From Plumapathes pennacea (Eukaryota > Cnidaria > Anthozoa > Antipatharia > Myriopathidae), in the NCBI GenBank assembly GCA_964036295.1, contig OZ038463.1, forward strand, positions 6,687,274 to 6,751,273: a stretch of 64,000 bases of DNA, in the 5' to 3' direction. The position numbers and the translations under genes were made by a program. Of the stretch, positions 33,160 to 44,600 are shown piece by piece (positions within the stretch are counted from its first letter, which is position 1; every line of letters starts with the position of its first letter). The notes beneath the pieces were generated by a model. It was not told the origin of the DNA. It was given only the letters and a program-made list of their open reading frames with translations, and searched no databases.

Positions 33160-36015
33160 AAAACTCGACCTGTCACTGCTGTGAGTGTAATAAGTATTTC
33201 CACGACTTCTGACAACGCCCTCCCTGGTCTACAAAGCCACCCTGACTGTTGTTTGAAAAATCCTCTCGACATGAGCGAACAAAGTCAATCTTCTAAGAAG
33301 TCATGTTGCTCAAGTGACACTTGTAAACCCAAAGAGAAGATTGTAGTTTCCGAGGGTCACTGTTCACCAAAGCCTGACTCTTGCTCACAGAATACTTGTG
33401 ACAACAATACAGGCCTTTCAGCTCGAAAAAAGAGTGACTGCTTTAGTGCACTTGATGCAAACAAGACCTCAACATGTTGTTCAAGTGATTCCTGCGACAC
33501 CAACGAGAACACTTCAACATTCCAAACAGAAGATGCTAAACTTGTCTCGAGGCTGCCAAAGACACCCAACGAGAAACCTGTTGCCATTCAGATCAGTGAT
33601 GAAGTCGCTGCTGCTCCAGCAGCGGAGGATTGGCAGCCAGGAAGCAAGAGCTCCCCAAACGCTGAGCGGCAATCAGACATTGCCGTCACCACTAAGCTGC
33701 GAGTCCTGAACATATGCTGCGCATTGGAGGGAACTCTAATGGAAAACACCTTAAAACCTTTAGATGGGGTCTCCTCTGTATCCGTGAATGTGATTGGTCG
33801 AGTTGCGTACGTACGTCATTTACCGGAGAAGATATCAGCGGCAGACTTGGTGAACTTCTTGAACAAATTACACCTTGGTGTCAGCATCGTGGAGTCAGGT
33901 TGTCAAAGTGACGAAGGACAGGAGACGGGCCTGCCGAGATCTCTGAAGCTCTTAGGCGTTTACCTGCTCATCCAAGCAGTCCTAATGGTGATCGCAATTA
34001 TTGCCTTCATCGTGAAATCGTCCTGGTACAAATGGGTAGCAATAGCAGAAGCTATCTTTGGCATTGTACCTATATTGCGAAAATCCTTTGTATCTGTAAA
34101 GACGTGCACCCTGGACATCAACATCCTTATGATGATCGCCCTTGCGGGAACCATAGCAATTGGGGAGTGGATCGAGGGCGCCATTGTGGTCTTTGTGTAC
34201 TCGGTGGCGCATGGCCTGGAACAGCTCTGCATGCATAAAGTCCAGCGGACAATCTCGGGGCTCATGCTCCAAGAGCCTCGGATGGCGGTTTTGGCGGACA
34301 AGGGCGAGTTGGTGAACGTGAAAGAAGTTGCTATAGGAACTGTGATAGCAGTACGACCGGGCGATTTAATTCCTCTGGATGGAATTGTGGTGAAGGGACA
34401 AGCGGCGGTGGACGAGAGCTCAATCTCCGGTGAATCCGCTCCCGTAATGAAGAGCGTCGACTCAAAAGTCTGTAGTGGCACAGTGAACCAAAATGGCTAC
34501 CTGGAAATACAAACTACCGTCGACTCGTCCTCGTCCACAGTGTCGAAAGTCGCCATGATGGTCGAGGAGGCACAAGCAAGCTCCACGCAGGTTGAAGTTG
34601 TCATCAACCGCTTTGCAAAGTATTACACGCCTGTGGTTGTAATGGTGGCGGTGCTCATGGTAGTTGTCCCCGCTATTTTTGGCGCCACCGGTGTCCGACC
34701 CTACGATCAAGACATGCCTAAGTGGGGCAAGCGAGCACTGTTTCTTTTGGTCATTGCATGCCCCTGCGCCTTAGTGATGGCCGCCCCTATAGCAGCGGTG
34801 TGTGGTATCACCTCTGCGGCTCGTAATGGTGCATTAGTTAAGAGAGCAGTGCACCTCGAAACCCTTGCTCGCCTCCAGATTCTGGCGTGCGATAAAACGG
34901 GCACTCTGACAGAGGGGAGGTTTGAAGTGACGGACTTTGAATGCGCACCAGGTGTGGATGAATACGAAACAATGCGTTTGGCGGCTGCCGTCGAGAGCAA
35001 AACGAGTCACCCTCTGGCTGCGGGAATTGTGAATAAATTCTCAGGTTGCGTCACAGAGATGGCCATGTCGCAGTCTGTGAGTCTACCTACGGTGTCCAGT
35101 TTGAAATTGCACGAAGGGCAAGGGATTTCTGGTGTTGTGAACGGAAAGCGCGTCCAGATTGGCAATCACGAATTCTTGCATCACGTCGGAGGAACTCTTC
35201 CGAAATACATGGAGGAGAAGTACACATCATGGAGTCAAGAGAGCAAGACTGTCGTGTTCGTGTGTGTGGACGGAACGCTGGCCATGATGATGTCCCTCGC
35301 CGACTCTATCCGACACAGTTCCTTGGAGGCGCTGGAATGGCTGCGAGAGCTTGACGTGAAGACCACCATGATCACCGGAGACAACTTGGAAACAGCCATG
35401 GCCGTAAAAAACAAACTTGGCCTGGACCAGTGTGTTTGTCAAATGAAGCCCCATGAGAAGCTGAGCTGGATTAAGGACAATCAGGATATAGAAGCGGAAG
35501 CATCCAACGAAATGCACAAACAACCTCGTAGATGGCCAGCGGGGCTCTGTTGTGGGACATGCTCACAAGTCCGCGCACAAGGCATTGTGGGTATGGTCGG
35601 AGACGGCGTAAATGATGGCCCAGCCTTGGCCGCCGCCAATGTTGGCATAGCAATGGGGGCCGGAGGGACAGCGTTAGCGGTGGAAGCGGCAGATGTGGCC
35701 CTCATGAGCAATAACCTGACGAAGATCCCGGAGCTAGTTCTTCTTGGGAGATTCTGTCGGAGAATTGTGAGAGAGAACATCGTCTTGGCCGTGCTGCCTA
35801 AGTTGCTGATCGTGGCGGTGGCCCTGGCAGGAATGGCTGATTTGTGGATGGCCGTCGTGGCCGATGTGTTGGCGCTTCTGTGTGTCATATTGAATGGCTT
35901 GCGACCTTTGTGGTGGAAGTCGGATGCAAAGTGGAAGAAGGAGGACGTACATTATACGAAGAAGGATCCATTCTATTACATAAAAATATCGGACGGTGAC
36001 GAAGACGATAATTAA
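33160..36015 (+). CDS. Heavy-metal P1B-2 type ATPase (Zn2+/Cd2+/Pb2+ exporter)
   Basis: A single open frame of about 950 codons. Residues below are counted from the first open codon at 33142 (a GTG, not a start). A good acceptor (TTCTTCACAG) ends at 33159, so an upstream exon may supply the start; the first in-frame ATG is 33271. The N-terminus has cysteine clusters (SCCSSDTC, CCSSDSC). A ferredoxin-like metal-binding domain follows with CCxxE at 192-196, the variant typical of plant Zn-ATPases HMA2/HMA4 in place of CxxC. The pump core follows: SGES near 427, CPC at 540-542 in the transport helix, DKTGTLT with phosphorylated D584, SHP near 623, GDGVNDGP at 820-827, and D908 in the last helix, the P1B-2 selectivity residue. 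A CysCys-x2-Cys loop precedes the GDGVND hinge. Such pumps export Zn2+/Cd2+ from the cytosol. No intron interrupts 2.85 kb, unlike neighbouring genes. Confidence 0.93.
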   Translation, partial: KTRPVTAVSVISISTTSDNALPGLQSHPDCCLKNPLDMSEQSQSSKKSCCSSDTCKPKEKIVVSEGHCSPKPDSCSQNTCDNNTGLSARKKSDCFSALDANKTSTCCSSDSCDTNENTSTFQTEDAKLVSRLPKTPNEKPVAIQISDEVAAAPAAEDWQPGSKSSPNAERQSDIAVTTKLRVLNICCALEGTLMENTLKPLDGVSSVSVNVIGRVAYVRHLPEKISAADLVNFLNKLHLGVSIVESGCQSDEGQETGLPRSLKLLGVYLLIQAVLMVIAIIAFIVKSSWYKWVAIAEAIFGIVPILRKSFVSVKTCTLDINILMMIALAGTIAIGEWIEGAIVVFVYSVAHGLEQLCMHKVQRTISGLMLQEPRMAVLADKGELVNVKEVAIGTVIAVRPGDLIPLDGIVVKGQAAVDESSISGESAPVMKSVDSKVCSGTVNQNGYLEIQTTVDSSSSTVSKVAMMVEEAQASSTQVEVVINRFAKYYTPVVVMVAVLMVVVPAIFGATGVRPYDQDMPKWGKRALFLLVIACPCALVMAAPIAAVCGITSAARNGALVKRAVHLETLARLQILACDKTGTLTEGRFEVTDFECAPGVDEYETMRLAAAVESKTSHPLAAGIVNKFSGCVTEMAMSQSVSLPTVSSLKLHEGQGISGVVNGKRVQIGNHEFLHHVGGTLPKYMEEKYTSWSQESKTVVFVCVDGTLAMMMSLADSIRHSSLEALEWLRELDVKTTMITGDNLETAMAVKNKLGLDQCVCQMKPHEKLSWIKDNQDIEAEASNEMHKQPRRWPAGLCCGTCSQVRAQGIVGMVGDGVNDGPALAAANVGIAMGAGGTALAVEAADVALMSNNLTKIPELVLLGRFCRRIVRENIVLAVLPKLLIVAVALAGMADLWMAVVADVLALLCVILNGLRPLWWKSDAKWKKEDVHYTKKDPFYYIKISDGDEDDN

Positions 36016-37429
36016 ACACCAAACACCAAGGTGAGGGAACGGTTTCTAGTCAACACCCCGCTGACCGTATTTCACACCAAAATTGACAATAGTTTTCCCG
36101 TACTAATTTTCAGTGGTCATTGCACACAAATGTGAACTGAAGTGCAGATTTTGCAGTTCGGTGTAACGCTCGTAAGACCAAGAAACTGAATATACCAGGA
36201 CTCGATATTTAATTATAAGTTAGTTCAGTGCATTTTCTATAAAAAGAACTTGTGCATAGTAGAAAAGCGAAGTTTTCACACGGGAGTTAGATCGTCAGTT
36301 CGACAATTGTTATTGAAAAAAAGATAAGTTGGGTTAGCTTAAAGTATTAAAATCACATTATAATTGATACTCTGTCATTTAATGTGTTAACTTGCAAACT
36401 ATTGGGAGAGAGATTCACTGATTCAGTTTGGAAGAGACACTTACTAACACAGAAATAGAGAAACATATCTTGGCATACGCTATTAACAAGAATTAACAAA
36501 TTGAGCGCCTCGTGGATCCACATCTTTTCGTTTCATCATCAGTAAGAAGGAAGACAAAATTTGACGTCGTCTCGCCTTGTGATTGGCTAATTTTCAACAT
36601 CAATAAAAGGACAGACACACAAAATCGAGCGCTGACGACAGTGACTTGGACGAAAATTGTAAATTCAACTAAGTTACTTCAATTAATTTTACCTCAATTC
36701 TTGCGAAAGCGACACCCAATTAAAGTGGAGAACCAGAAGCGCTCAGATGCGAAACTCTGGCGGCTTTCCCTTTTTGTCGAGAAAACCGCAGCAAAAAAAA
36801 CGTCTAGTTTGATTTCTTTCCAACCTCTTTGACAAAATTATATTTTGCACGGCCGCAATGCTCAGTCGTCAAGCTATCATTTTTCAGCCAATGAAGTGTC
36901 TTGAATTTTAAACTCAATCAATTGGAAATTATGCGAAAAATGTTTTTGACAATATTTCGGTCAAATAGCAAAAAATATAGTTTTTAGTTGCGGGTTTTCT
37001 CCGCTTTGTTATTGCCCAGACCCCAAATGTGGCAAGTGTGTATAATTGCGACCACATTTTCAAAAGGGCGAACCATTGCTGACGCGAGCCATAATACATG
37101 GACTGAAACTTCCTGCAAACTCATTCCAGTGACGATTGTTGACCGTGTTGTGTCTATTCTGAACAAGACCGTCGCCGTTTATTCTGCTATCATATGCAAA
37201 AATCTTAAACATAAACGCATTTGTGGTTTCAGGCCATACTTTTTATTTACAAATCTTTTGATGTGTTCTAAAAATGAAAATCAACATTATGCCAATATAT
37301 CAATATTATATAATACAACAGCGACTTTACAGTTCAGTACAACATCGTCAGAGCCCGCGATACGATGAAACAGCATCGGCTTGGGATTCAAGTGAGACTA
37401 AAATGTTATTGTTTCAGCCAGCATAGGGG
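36016..37429. other. Intergenic region downstream of the ATPase
   Basis: No exon, RNA gene or element was recognised. Frames of 106 and 126 codons on the plus strand have no recognisable content. Confidence 0.45.
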
Positions 37430-37663
37430 TCAGTGCTGAAAGGGAGTACGACAGTAAGACAAACAGTCTTCAATCATCCCTTGGCACAGAGGTAAGCAGA
37501 ATTCACCAAGCTCGCACGACAAGTGGCAGTCAATGAACTTGTTGTCGCAGCCCTCGTGGCACAAACTCCAGTTCTTTATTATGAAAGCGTCTGTACCGCT
37601 TAGCGTAGAAAACGCCAGAAACACAGTCAAGCAGAAGGTAACAGCAACTGTGGAAAACGTCAT
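37430..37663 (-). CDS. Secreted cysteine-rich peptide, paired CxxxC architecture
   Basis: A 77-codon minus-strand frame has its ATG directly after an acceptor (CTATCCAG|ATG), so a 5' untranslated exon is likely upstream. Residues 1-26 form a clear signal peptide ending near SGTDA. The mature part of about 50 residues has exactly eight cysteines in a mirror-like order: C-x3-C-x6-C-x3-C, then x5, then C-x3-C-x6-C-x3-C. Paired CxxxC motifs suggest short helices joined by disulfides (a helical-hairpin fold), as in several small secreted animal peptides. It could be a structural, antimicrobial or toxin-like peptide; the sequence alone does not decide. No close family was recognised. No pro-peptide cleavage site is evident. 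Confidence 0.65.
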   Translation of the reverse strand: MTFSTVAVTFCLTVFLAFSTLSGTDAFIIKNWSLCHEGCDNKFIDCHLSCELGEFCLPLCQGMIEDCLSYCRTPFQH

Positions 37664-40600
37664 CTGGATAGGAAGGTAAAGGCATAGTTAGATCCTTGAG
37701 TTTCAAGGAGCTGCGCAGTACAAATAGAAAGTAATTTATTATTTTGAGAAATACTTTTCACGCTTGAGAAAAAAAAAAAAAAAAAAAAAAAAGAAAAAGA
37801 GAGAGAGAGAGAGAGAAAACATAAATACTGGTTTGATGATCTGGAACTAAGTAAGCCTGCTTGTATACCGTTTATTTATTATTTTATTCATTATACAATA
37901 ACTCTCGTTTGTTCTTCGTTTTGTATCAGTTAATTTGTATCGAAAATCTCTTACCTTGTTATTATGTTGAGCCAACTGGGGTTTTATTATTTAGCCTCCG
38001 ACTGGTTTCTTCGCTGTACCGCCGCACTGGAGTACTCTAGCCAGAAGAGAAGCAGTACAACTCAGTTTAGAAAATCAACACGAAACAAGCGGTAGCCACC
38101 CGACGCTTGGACATGTCCGTCAGGGGCAGTTTCCTTCCTCCTCCCATCTCCTCGCTCCCTCTTAGGCAGGTGAGGGGAGAGGGCATGACTTCCGGACCCC
38201 ATAAAGGTTTGTGTCTTTAGTACCCGAGGCGTCCGCCCGCCCGCCCGCCCGCCCTCCTCCTGCTCCCGTCAAACACTGATTAAAAGTCAGTAAAGTCAAC
38301 ACGGCTATGCGCGCAACTCCGGAAGGTCAGTAATAGATATCTACCAGTTGACGATCTTTTTCATACAAACCCACCGGGGAACCCACCCTGACCGGATTTG
38401 AATTTTACTGTACGGTTAGTCAACAATCCGTCGTTTTAGAACCGCAATACAAACAAATTACCGATGTCACTTAGGCAAAAACCCTGAAAAACAACATGCC
38501 GCGACAACAACAACATTTCAGTCCTATGGTGTGACACGTGCTATCAACCAAACATTTTAAGTTGTCAAGAAAATTCATTTCACGCATCTTTATGACTGTA
38601 ATGGACTTTCTGTATAGAACCAACATTTATTTAATAGAACAAAAGACGAAGAGAAAGTGATTAAAACGAATCTCGAAACTAAAAAGACTAGAGAACAAAA
38701 AAGGTGACGGTCGTGACTGATTACAGACAGCAGTTCAGTGACTAAACTACAAAAATAGCAACAATAAAATAACAAGAACAGACATTTGAAAAGAACAAGA
38801 CTCGGCCGATGAGAAGAGCAGAAAATTACCTGATATGGCTGAATTCTATCTTGATCAGCAGGGACCGCTCTGTCTTCTCGGCTCGTGCTTACACTTGTGG
38901 CTCAAGAAGTGAGGAAGTCAGACTTTAATATCCTTTCCTTAGGGAGGTGGACAGCGTGAGTTACATGCCATTAAGTAATACACCCACAAACTCTTGGGAC
39001 AGGGCGTTGGGTAATTGGGCTCATCCGGCACATTTTTCTCTACGTGGTTTAGACAACATTCCTGACAGAGCTAAAGAGAACGTCGACGACTGCAAGCAGG
39101 ATATGAAGTTCATGTTCGCGGTAGACCGATGCGGCACAAAAATTCCTTGCGCATTTTGTCTGTGTGTCAGATTCCTATTTGATGGACCGAAAATGACACC
39201 GAATGCCTGAGATAACCTTGCATAGAGATTCAACCACAAAGTAACCAAAGACTGCTGCCGCAGTAACGGAAGGTCCAGTTCTTTAACTATTTATTACAAC
39301 GTCCGATCGACCTAGAAATACTGCTCACTGATACATTTTTAAATTATTATAGGATGTGAATTCCCCATTAATTTGACGTGAATACCTCGATACGTCCTCA
39401 CCATGGCCGCAAAACCTTCGATACATGAATAGATGTTTCACTCCAAGAAATTAAAGTGTTATCGTCATTCTGGCGTACTAAACCTGCTGCTTTTTAGGGG
39501 TTTGCGACTAAACGTCAGTTCGCATTATTCAATAACGACATATGACCGTAAATGCATGAAGTGAAAGTTGAAAGCGCCGAAACTTTTCTTCATGCACCCA
39601 TTTTTTTTCTTTGGCCAGTACATTTTTTATATGCTAACGTTGTTGCGCCTCCAAAATGAATGCCATGGGATTCGCGAGTACAGTACGAAACTCAGGAAAC
39701 TATCTGCATGACGCGTTTTGCTGGTGTAACCCGCTTGTCGGCCTAACACTGCTCCTTTCCGTATAGGTTTGCAGGGCAGCAGTTACACCTGACAAAGCTG
39801 GAGCTCGTCAAAGTACATAAATATCTCTGATGTCTCGGCAACGCTGCATTTTTCTCACGTCAGTAATGCCGTTGAATTCAGTCAGGACCGGAAATTAAGT
39901 TTCAGCCGTTAATGGAAGTCCATTAGGAAACATTCTTGTCATTTTTATCGAAACACGTAAACTGCACGCTAGTTCAACTCAGGATAAGCTAAACTAGAAC
40001 TGAGAAGGACTGAAAAGAACAGAAATTGAGAAGTAGATAAAAGGAAAAATTAGAAATGGAGAAGGAGGATCTAAGAGGAACAGAACATCAACAAGAAAGA
40101 AAGTGGGAGGAGTAATCCAACACAACGGCGCAAAGTGAACGTCAAACTCGGAGGCCTTACTCGCGGCTAAAAAGTGGATGGTGGTATTAAAAGAAATGTC
40201 TTGCTTCGCGTTGACAAGCCTACGAAGCTGGTGTAATAGATAAATCGGCCCTTATAATCTGATTTCATAAATAACCTAGTTATTGAAAACTGAAACCCGG
40301 CACTGGAATGACCACTTTTCTATAAATGGGCAACATAAAATGGTAACTGCTTTTCAGTTGAGATCGTACAATATGTTTTTAGTCAATAGTTTGACAGCCA
40401 CGTCCGGCCGGTGACGCACCGGCGGTTGAGTCGACGCCGGTCGCAAGAATCTTGTCTCTTCGGTGTTTTCCGGAGGCGTTCGGAAAACTATTTCGTCGGT
40501 TGACCCAATCAATGCAACAGGCCAGAGTCAGGGCGGCTAATACGTCGCGGTGATTGGTGAAGAGGCTCATTTATTTAACTATATAAAGAGTGATATGGAT

Positions 40601-41070
40601 CACAGCTGTTGAACAGAGTCAGAGAACTCTTCTTTGTAATTGTAGCTTTTCTCTCTCGAAGTTTCTTCCTCTGTCAGTTGTAGTGTATATGTTAGATCTC
40701 AGATAAAAGTTCTAACGGCCCCTAAATACTCTTACCAAACTCGCTGTGAAACAAAAGTAAAAAAGAAAATGCATTCACACTAATATAAGACTTTTGGCCC
40801 AGATCTAGAAGTGTTCGTGACGGCGATTCCAAATTCGCGGGGGTCCAATTAAATTCGCTGTGACTCCAAGAACCGTTCAAAAATCAGATCCGACGGGCTT
40901 TATTCTTATTGGCTGCGGCAGAATGAATAATGGTGACCTTTACCAGGGGAGGCAGTGTCACACCCGGCCAATCACTGCTGATGTCGATGAGGTACTTTTG
41001 TTCTAAAACGTGTACAGTCAGGTTTTGTTATATATAGAGTAGTCAAAATATATACTAGCATGAGCTATAT
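37664..41070. other. Gene-poor stretch with simple repeats
   Basis: This holds an A-rich then (GA)n run at about 37769-37818 and a (CCCG)n run at 38229-38255. A TATATAAAG box at about 40578-40586 is followed by sequence that could be a 5' leader (AACAGAGTCAGAGAACTC), but no coding frame follows it, so it may be a solo LTR or an orphan promoter. The 5' untranslated exon of the secreted peptide gene probably lies in the first few hundred bases. Confidence 0.4.
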
Positions 41071-41074
41071 AGAG

Positions 41075-41501
41075 GAGCACCCATCGGAGCTGTTCCACAA
41101 AAGATGTATTCCGCACTGCAACCTGTCCTGGCTGGCATGAGATCTATCTGCTTTTTTTTCTGGCTGAGAAAAAATAAATAAATCGGACTGCTGGGAGAGA
41201 GATAGCCGCTTTCAGTATCGCTGGAGGCATGGGAACAAGCAAGACTGCAATTGAGGCTACATTTTTGTTTAAAATGCTGACATTTTCTGACAAAGTGGTA
41301 CACCATCAAGTTGCTGGCTGGGAGATTTTTTGGGACCGCTCTGCTGGGAAACGGATATTCTTAATTGCCTTCCTGGGAGCTTGGAACACCTCTGTGTTTA
41401 CCAGCAACGTAAAAAAGGCAGAAAATAAACTATATTTTGGACAAATAACCATACATTTGCGCAAACTAACGTATTTTGAGAAATATCTTCGTTGGGTGCT
41501 C
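41075..41501. mobile_element. MITE with GAGCACCCA ends, copy B, next to the SPPL2 promoter
   Basis: The ends are GAGCACCCA (41075) and TGGGTGCTC (ending 41501). The sequence is a diverged inverse-orientation relative of the element at 11437-11888 (for example CATCGGAGCTGTTCC here against GAAACAGCTCCGATG there). Outside flanks share TATATA, a weak possible target duplication. It ends 124 bases before the SPPL2 start codon, so the gene's transcription start probably lies in or beside it. Confidence 0.7.
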
Positions 41502-41625
41502 TCGTATATACACAAATCGTTCATTTCACACGTGACTATGTATTTCCCCAGCCAAACACGTCACGCGCGCGCTCCGATGATGTCATTCTCGTTTCCAGTC
41601 TTCCGGGAGGGGGTTTTCTGCCAAC

Positions 41626-44600
41626 ATGGCGAAAGCTACTTTGGTGAAGTTCGCTTTCTTTTTGTGCTTTCTTGGCATTCAGGTTAGTTGATCACAAGAT
41701 TTGATGATGAAAACCATGCTTGATGATTTTTTTGCTAATCTGCCTTCTTCATATCAGGAATCTTTTGCTGGCATGGCTGTCCTGAGCGCCAAAGGAAGTG
41801 ACGGATCTGAAGACTTCTGTGTGGTGCATAATCCCAACTGGCAAGACATACCGACAAGTCTAGATGACACGGTAAGTTTCTTTTAAGATATTTCTATTGT
41901 GATGTAAACATAAAAAAAGGCATGCCCTGTGGCAACTCGCTGCGTTTTGCAGTGTATTGATAGTCTATATATTTACCTTGAATACAGTTTAACCAGAATG
42001 TACGTCATATGATATGTAGTTTAGTTTTAGTTGGAATTACAGCGTATATTTTTAGTAGTAGGATGAGTTGTATACATACACAAGATATAAAATCACTTTT
42101 AAGTGCCAGTTTTTTTTTCCCATAAGAGGAATGAGTCATTTGTATAAATTTTCTTCGAATCAAATATTCTCTAAATTGATCCTAAATGAATCGCACAAAT
42201 GTTGTTTGAAAAAAACAACAACAATGTGTATGTGTCAATATCTTAAAATAATCTTGGCTAAAGTAGAGAATACCCAGCCACTGCTTTCCATTTCAATACA
42301 GTCTATTGTATATCATTGACTCGTTCTACAATAATTTACATTATAATTTATATTATAATTTATGGGTGGATGGGTATTCTATATTTGCTCCATAATCTTT
42401 AATGACGCTGTTTAATATTATTTTACTGACTCACCTTTTGTCAGAAAAGTGAGAGGAAATTGAAACGTTTTGGTCAAATACGTCCCCCACTGTGCGGGCA
42501 GAAGAGATAGTGAGGTCACATGACCCTCCAGTCAGGCTGTGCAGATACCTTCAGATAATGCCTCTCATTAAAGGCACAACAGTTGCTGAACGCTTTGTCA
42601 AGGAAGCCCGGAAAGTAGAGAGAAAATAATCGCCTTAGTGGCAAGAATGAATAATTATTTAGTTGGAACCGTTTGTAGGAAAGAAGGATTTACTGCACAT
42701 CAACATGTATATATATAAATAATGCACATTTACAGGGGAAAAAACAGGCACTGACTTGGTTGTACATAACTTGTAGGTGCACACGTACATGTACCAACTT
42801 AATAATTATTATATGAATTATATGATTACCTATAGTACAAACAGTTCAACTAAAGATTCCTGTTTGCCATGATTGTAAAACACTGCAAATGAATATGATT
42901 TTCATAACCATGTGTTGGCAGTGAAATGTTGATCAAGCGCTGATTTTTTTTTTTCAAATTATTCTTCAAAGTACATGACTGCAGTATATAATTATATATA
43001 TATTATATATATATATACCAGGGAGCACGGTTTAGACAAGCTCAAGACATCTGAGATTCAGGGGTGGGGGATTGACATGACTTCACAGGAGGTCACTGAG
43101 GAGATAAAAGTGGGCATGTGCCATATATTCATGTGTATAAAAGTGCGAGTGCCTGCTGATACTACCTTCAAATCTTTCTCCATGCCAGCCAAAATACAAA
43201 TTGGTGGAAGCCAAACCCCCTGAGCTCTGTGTCCCGGCAGGAAACCAGACAGCTGAGATGAGAGGGGCAGCAGTTGCTGTTGAAAGAGGCCACTGTTCAC
43301 TGTACATAAAGGGCATGAATGCACTGAATGCAGAAGCCACTGCAATTATCATCATTAGCAATGAATCTCTGGTGAGGAGTTTTATCAGAAACTGACAGTG
43401 AATGCATGTACAATTACATCCTGTAAAGAGATCCAGTAGTCTATTGATATTAGTCAACATTACAGTAAATGCTTGATTATATTAGAGAAGGGGTGTTGAT
43501 TAAGGAGCAATGATTAGGTGCATGATAAGATATGTATTAACTTGCAGTAAGTATGAAGCGTGGGATGAACATCAGCCATGCACGTGCAGGGCTGTTTATT
43601 GGAATGCAGAGTGGAATTGCAGATAAGACAGAGATTGGAATAGAGATCACATTGTACCTGACAATACACATTTTGCAGAAAGTGCATGCTGTGCAACCGG
43701 CTAGTTAATTAATTTAGAGCACAACAAAGGCTCTGGAAACAAGTTAGCCCATCTTTTTCTTTTCTGTTGAGTGAAATTTTTCAGTATCATGTGAAAGTCA
43801 CATGTAGTACCGCTAACACATTCATTTTATAATGAAAGTTGTAAAATAAGCTCAGCATTATTTATTTATTTATTTATTTATTTATTCTATTCTATCAATA
43901 TGGCATACTGTCCTGATGCATGTACAGTTCACTCCTGATGTTAAAAATCTGTCAGTTAGAATGGCAGTCATATCAAAGGAAGACTGGAAGACACTGAAGG
44001 TACATTTCAATCCCACTGTAACTCTTTTACTCTCTGTCTCTCTGTTTTGGATTTTCTTGTTCAGCTTCTATACTGTACTATTTTTCTTTTGTATCTACAT
44101 AATATAATCATTACACCCTCTTTGATGCATTAACTGCATATAGCCCAATTTTCTCTTTATTTTTTCTTTTCCCTATCTCTCCTATATTCTTCAAATGTTT
44201 CCCTACCTTTTAGTTACTGTCAGTATACATTATTTCTTTAATTGTCTCTAAGGATCTTGGAAGTCCAATTGAGGTTCAACTGTATGCTCCACCTACTGCT
44301 GCTTTTGATGGCAATCTGGTGCTGTTGTGGCTTCTAGCTGTCATGACTGTTGCTGTAGGTGCTTATTGGGCTGGGATCACTAGCAAACCGGATCGGTAAG
44401 TTCCTTTTGACTGTTGTCTAATTTTGATAAAGACATGTTTGTGCAGTACAATAATTATAATTCAGATGATAAAAATTAAGTGCTGAAAAAAGTGGATCAA
44501 GTTTCTGGATAATTACATTTCGTAAGTTGATATAACCAAATTTTTGTACAAGAAAAGCATGCCAGTATAAAACTGAAGGCAGTTTTTGTAATTTTTGTAA

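Noticed and set aside
33357-35952. Several 60-173 codon frames on both strands inside the ATPase gene
   Set aside because: They are shadows of the 950-codon ATPase frame, whose family motifs are unambiguous.
40560-40640. TATATAAAG box suggesting a gene or LTR promoter
   Set aside because: No downstream frame and no second LTR copy in the window, so it is mentioned only in the description of the gene-poor stretch.
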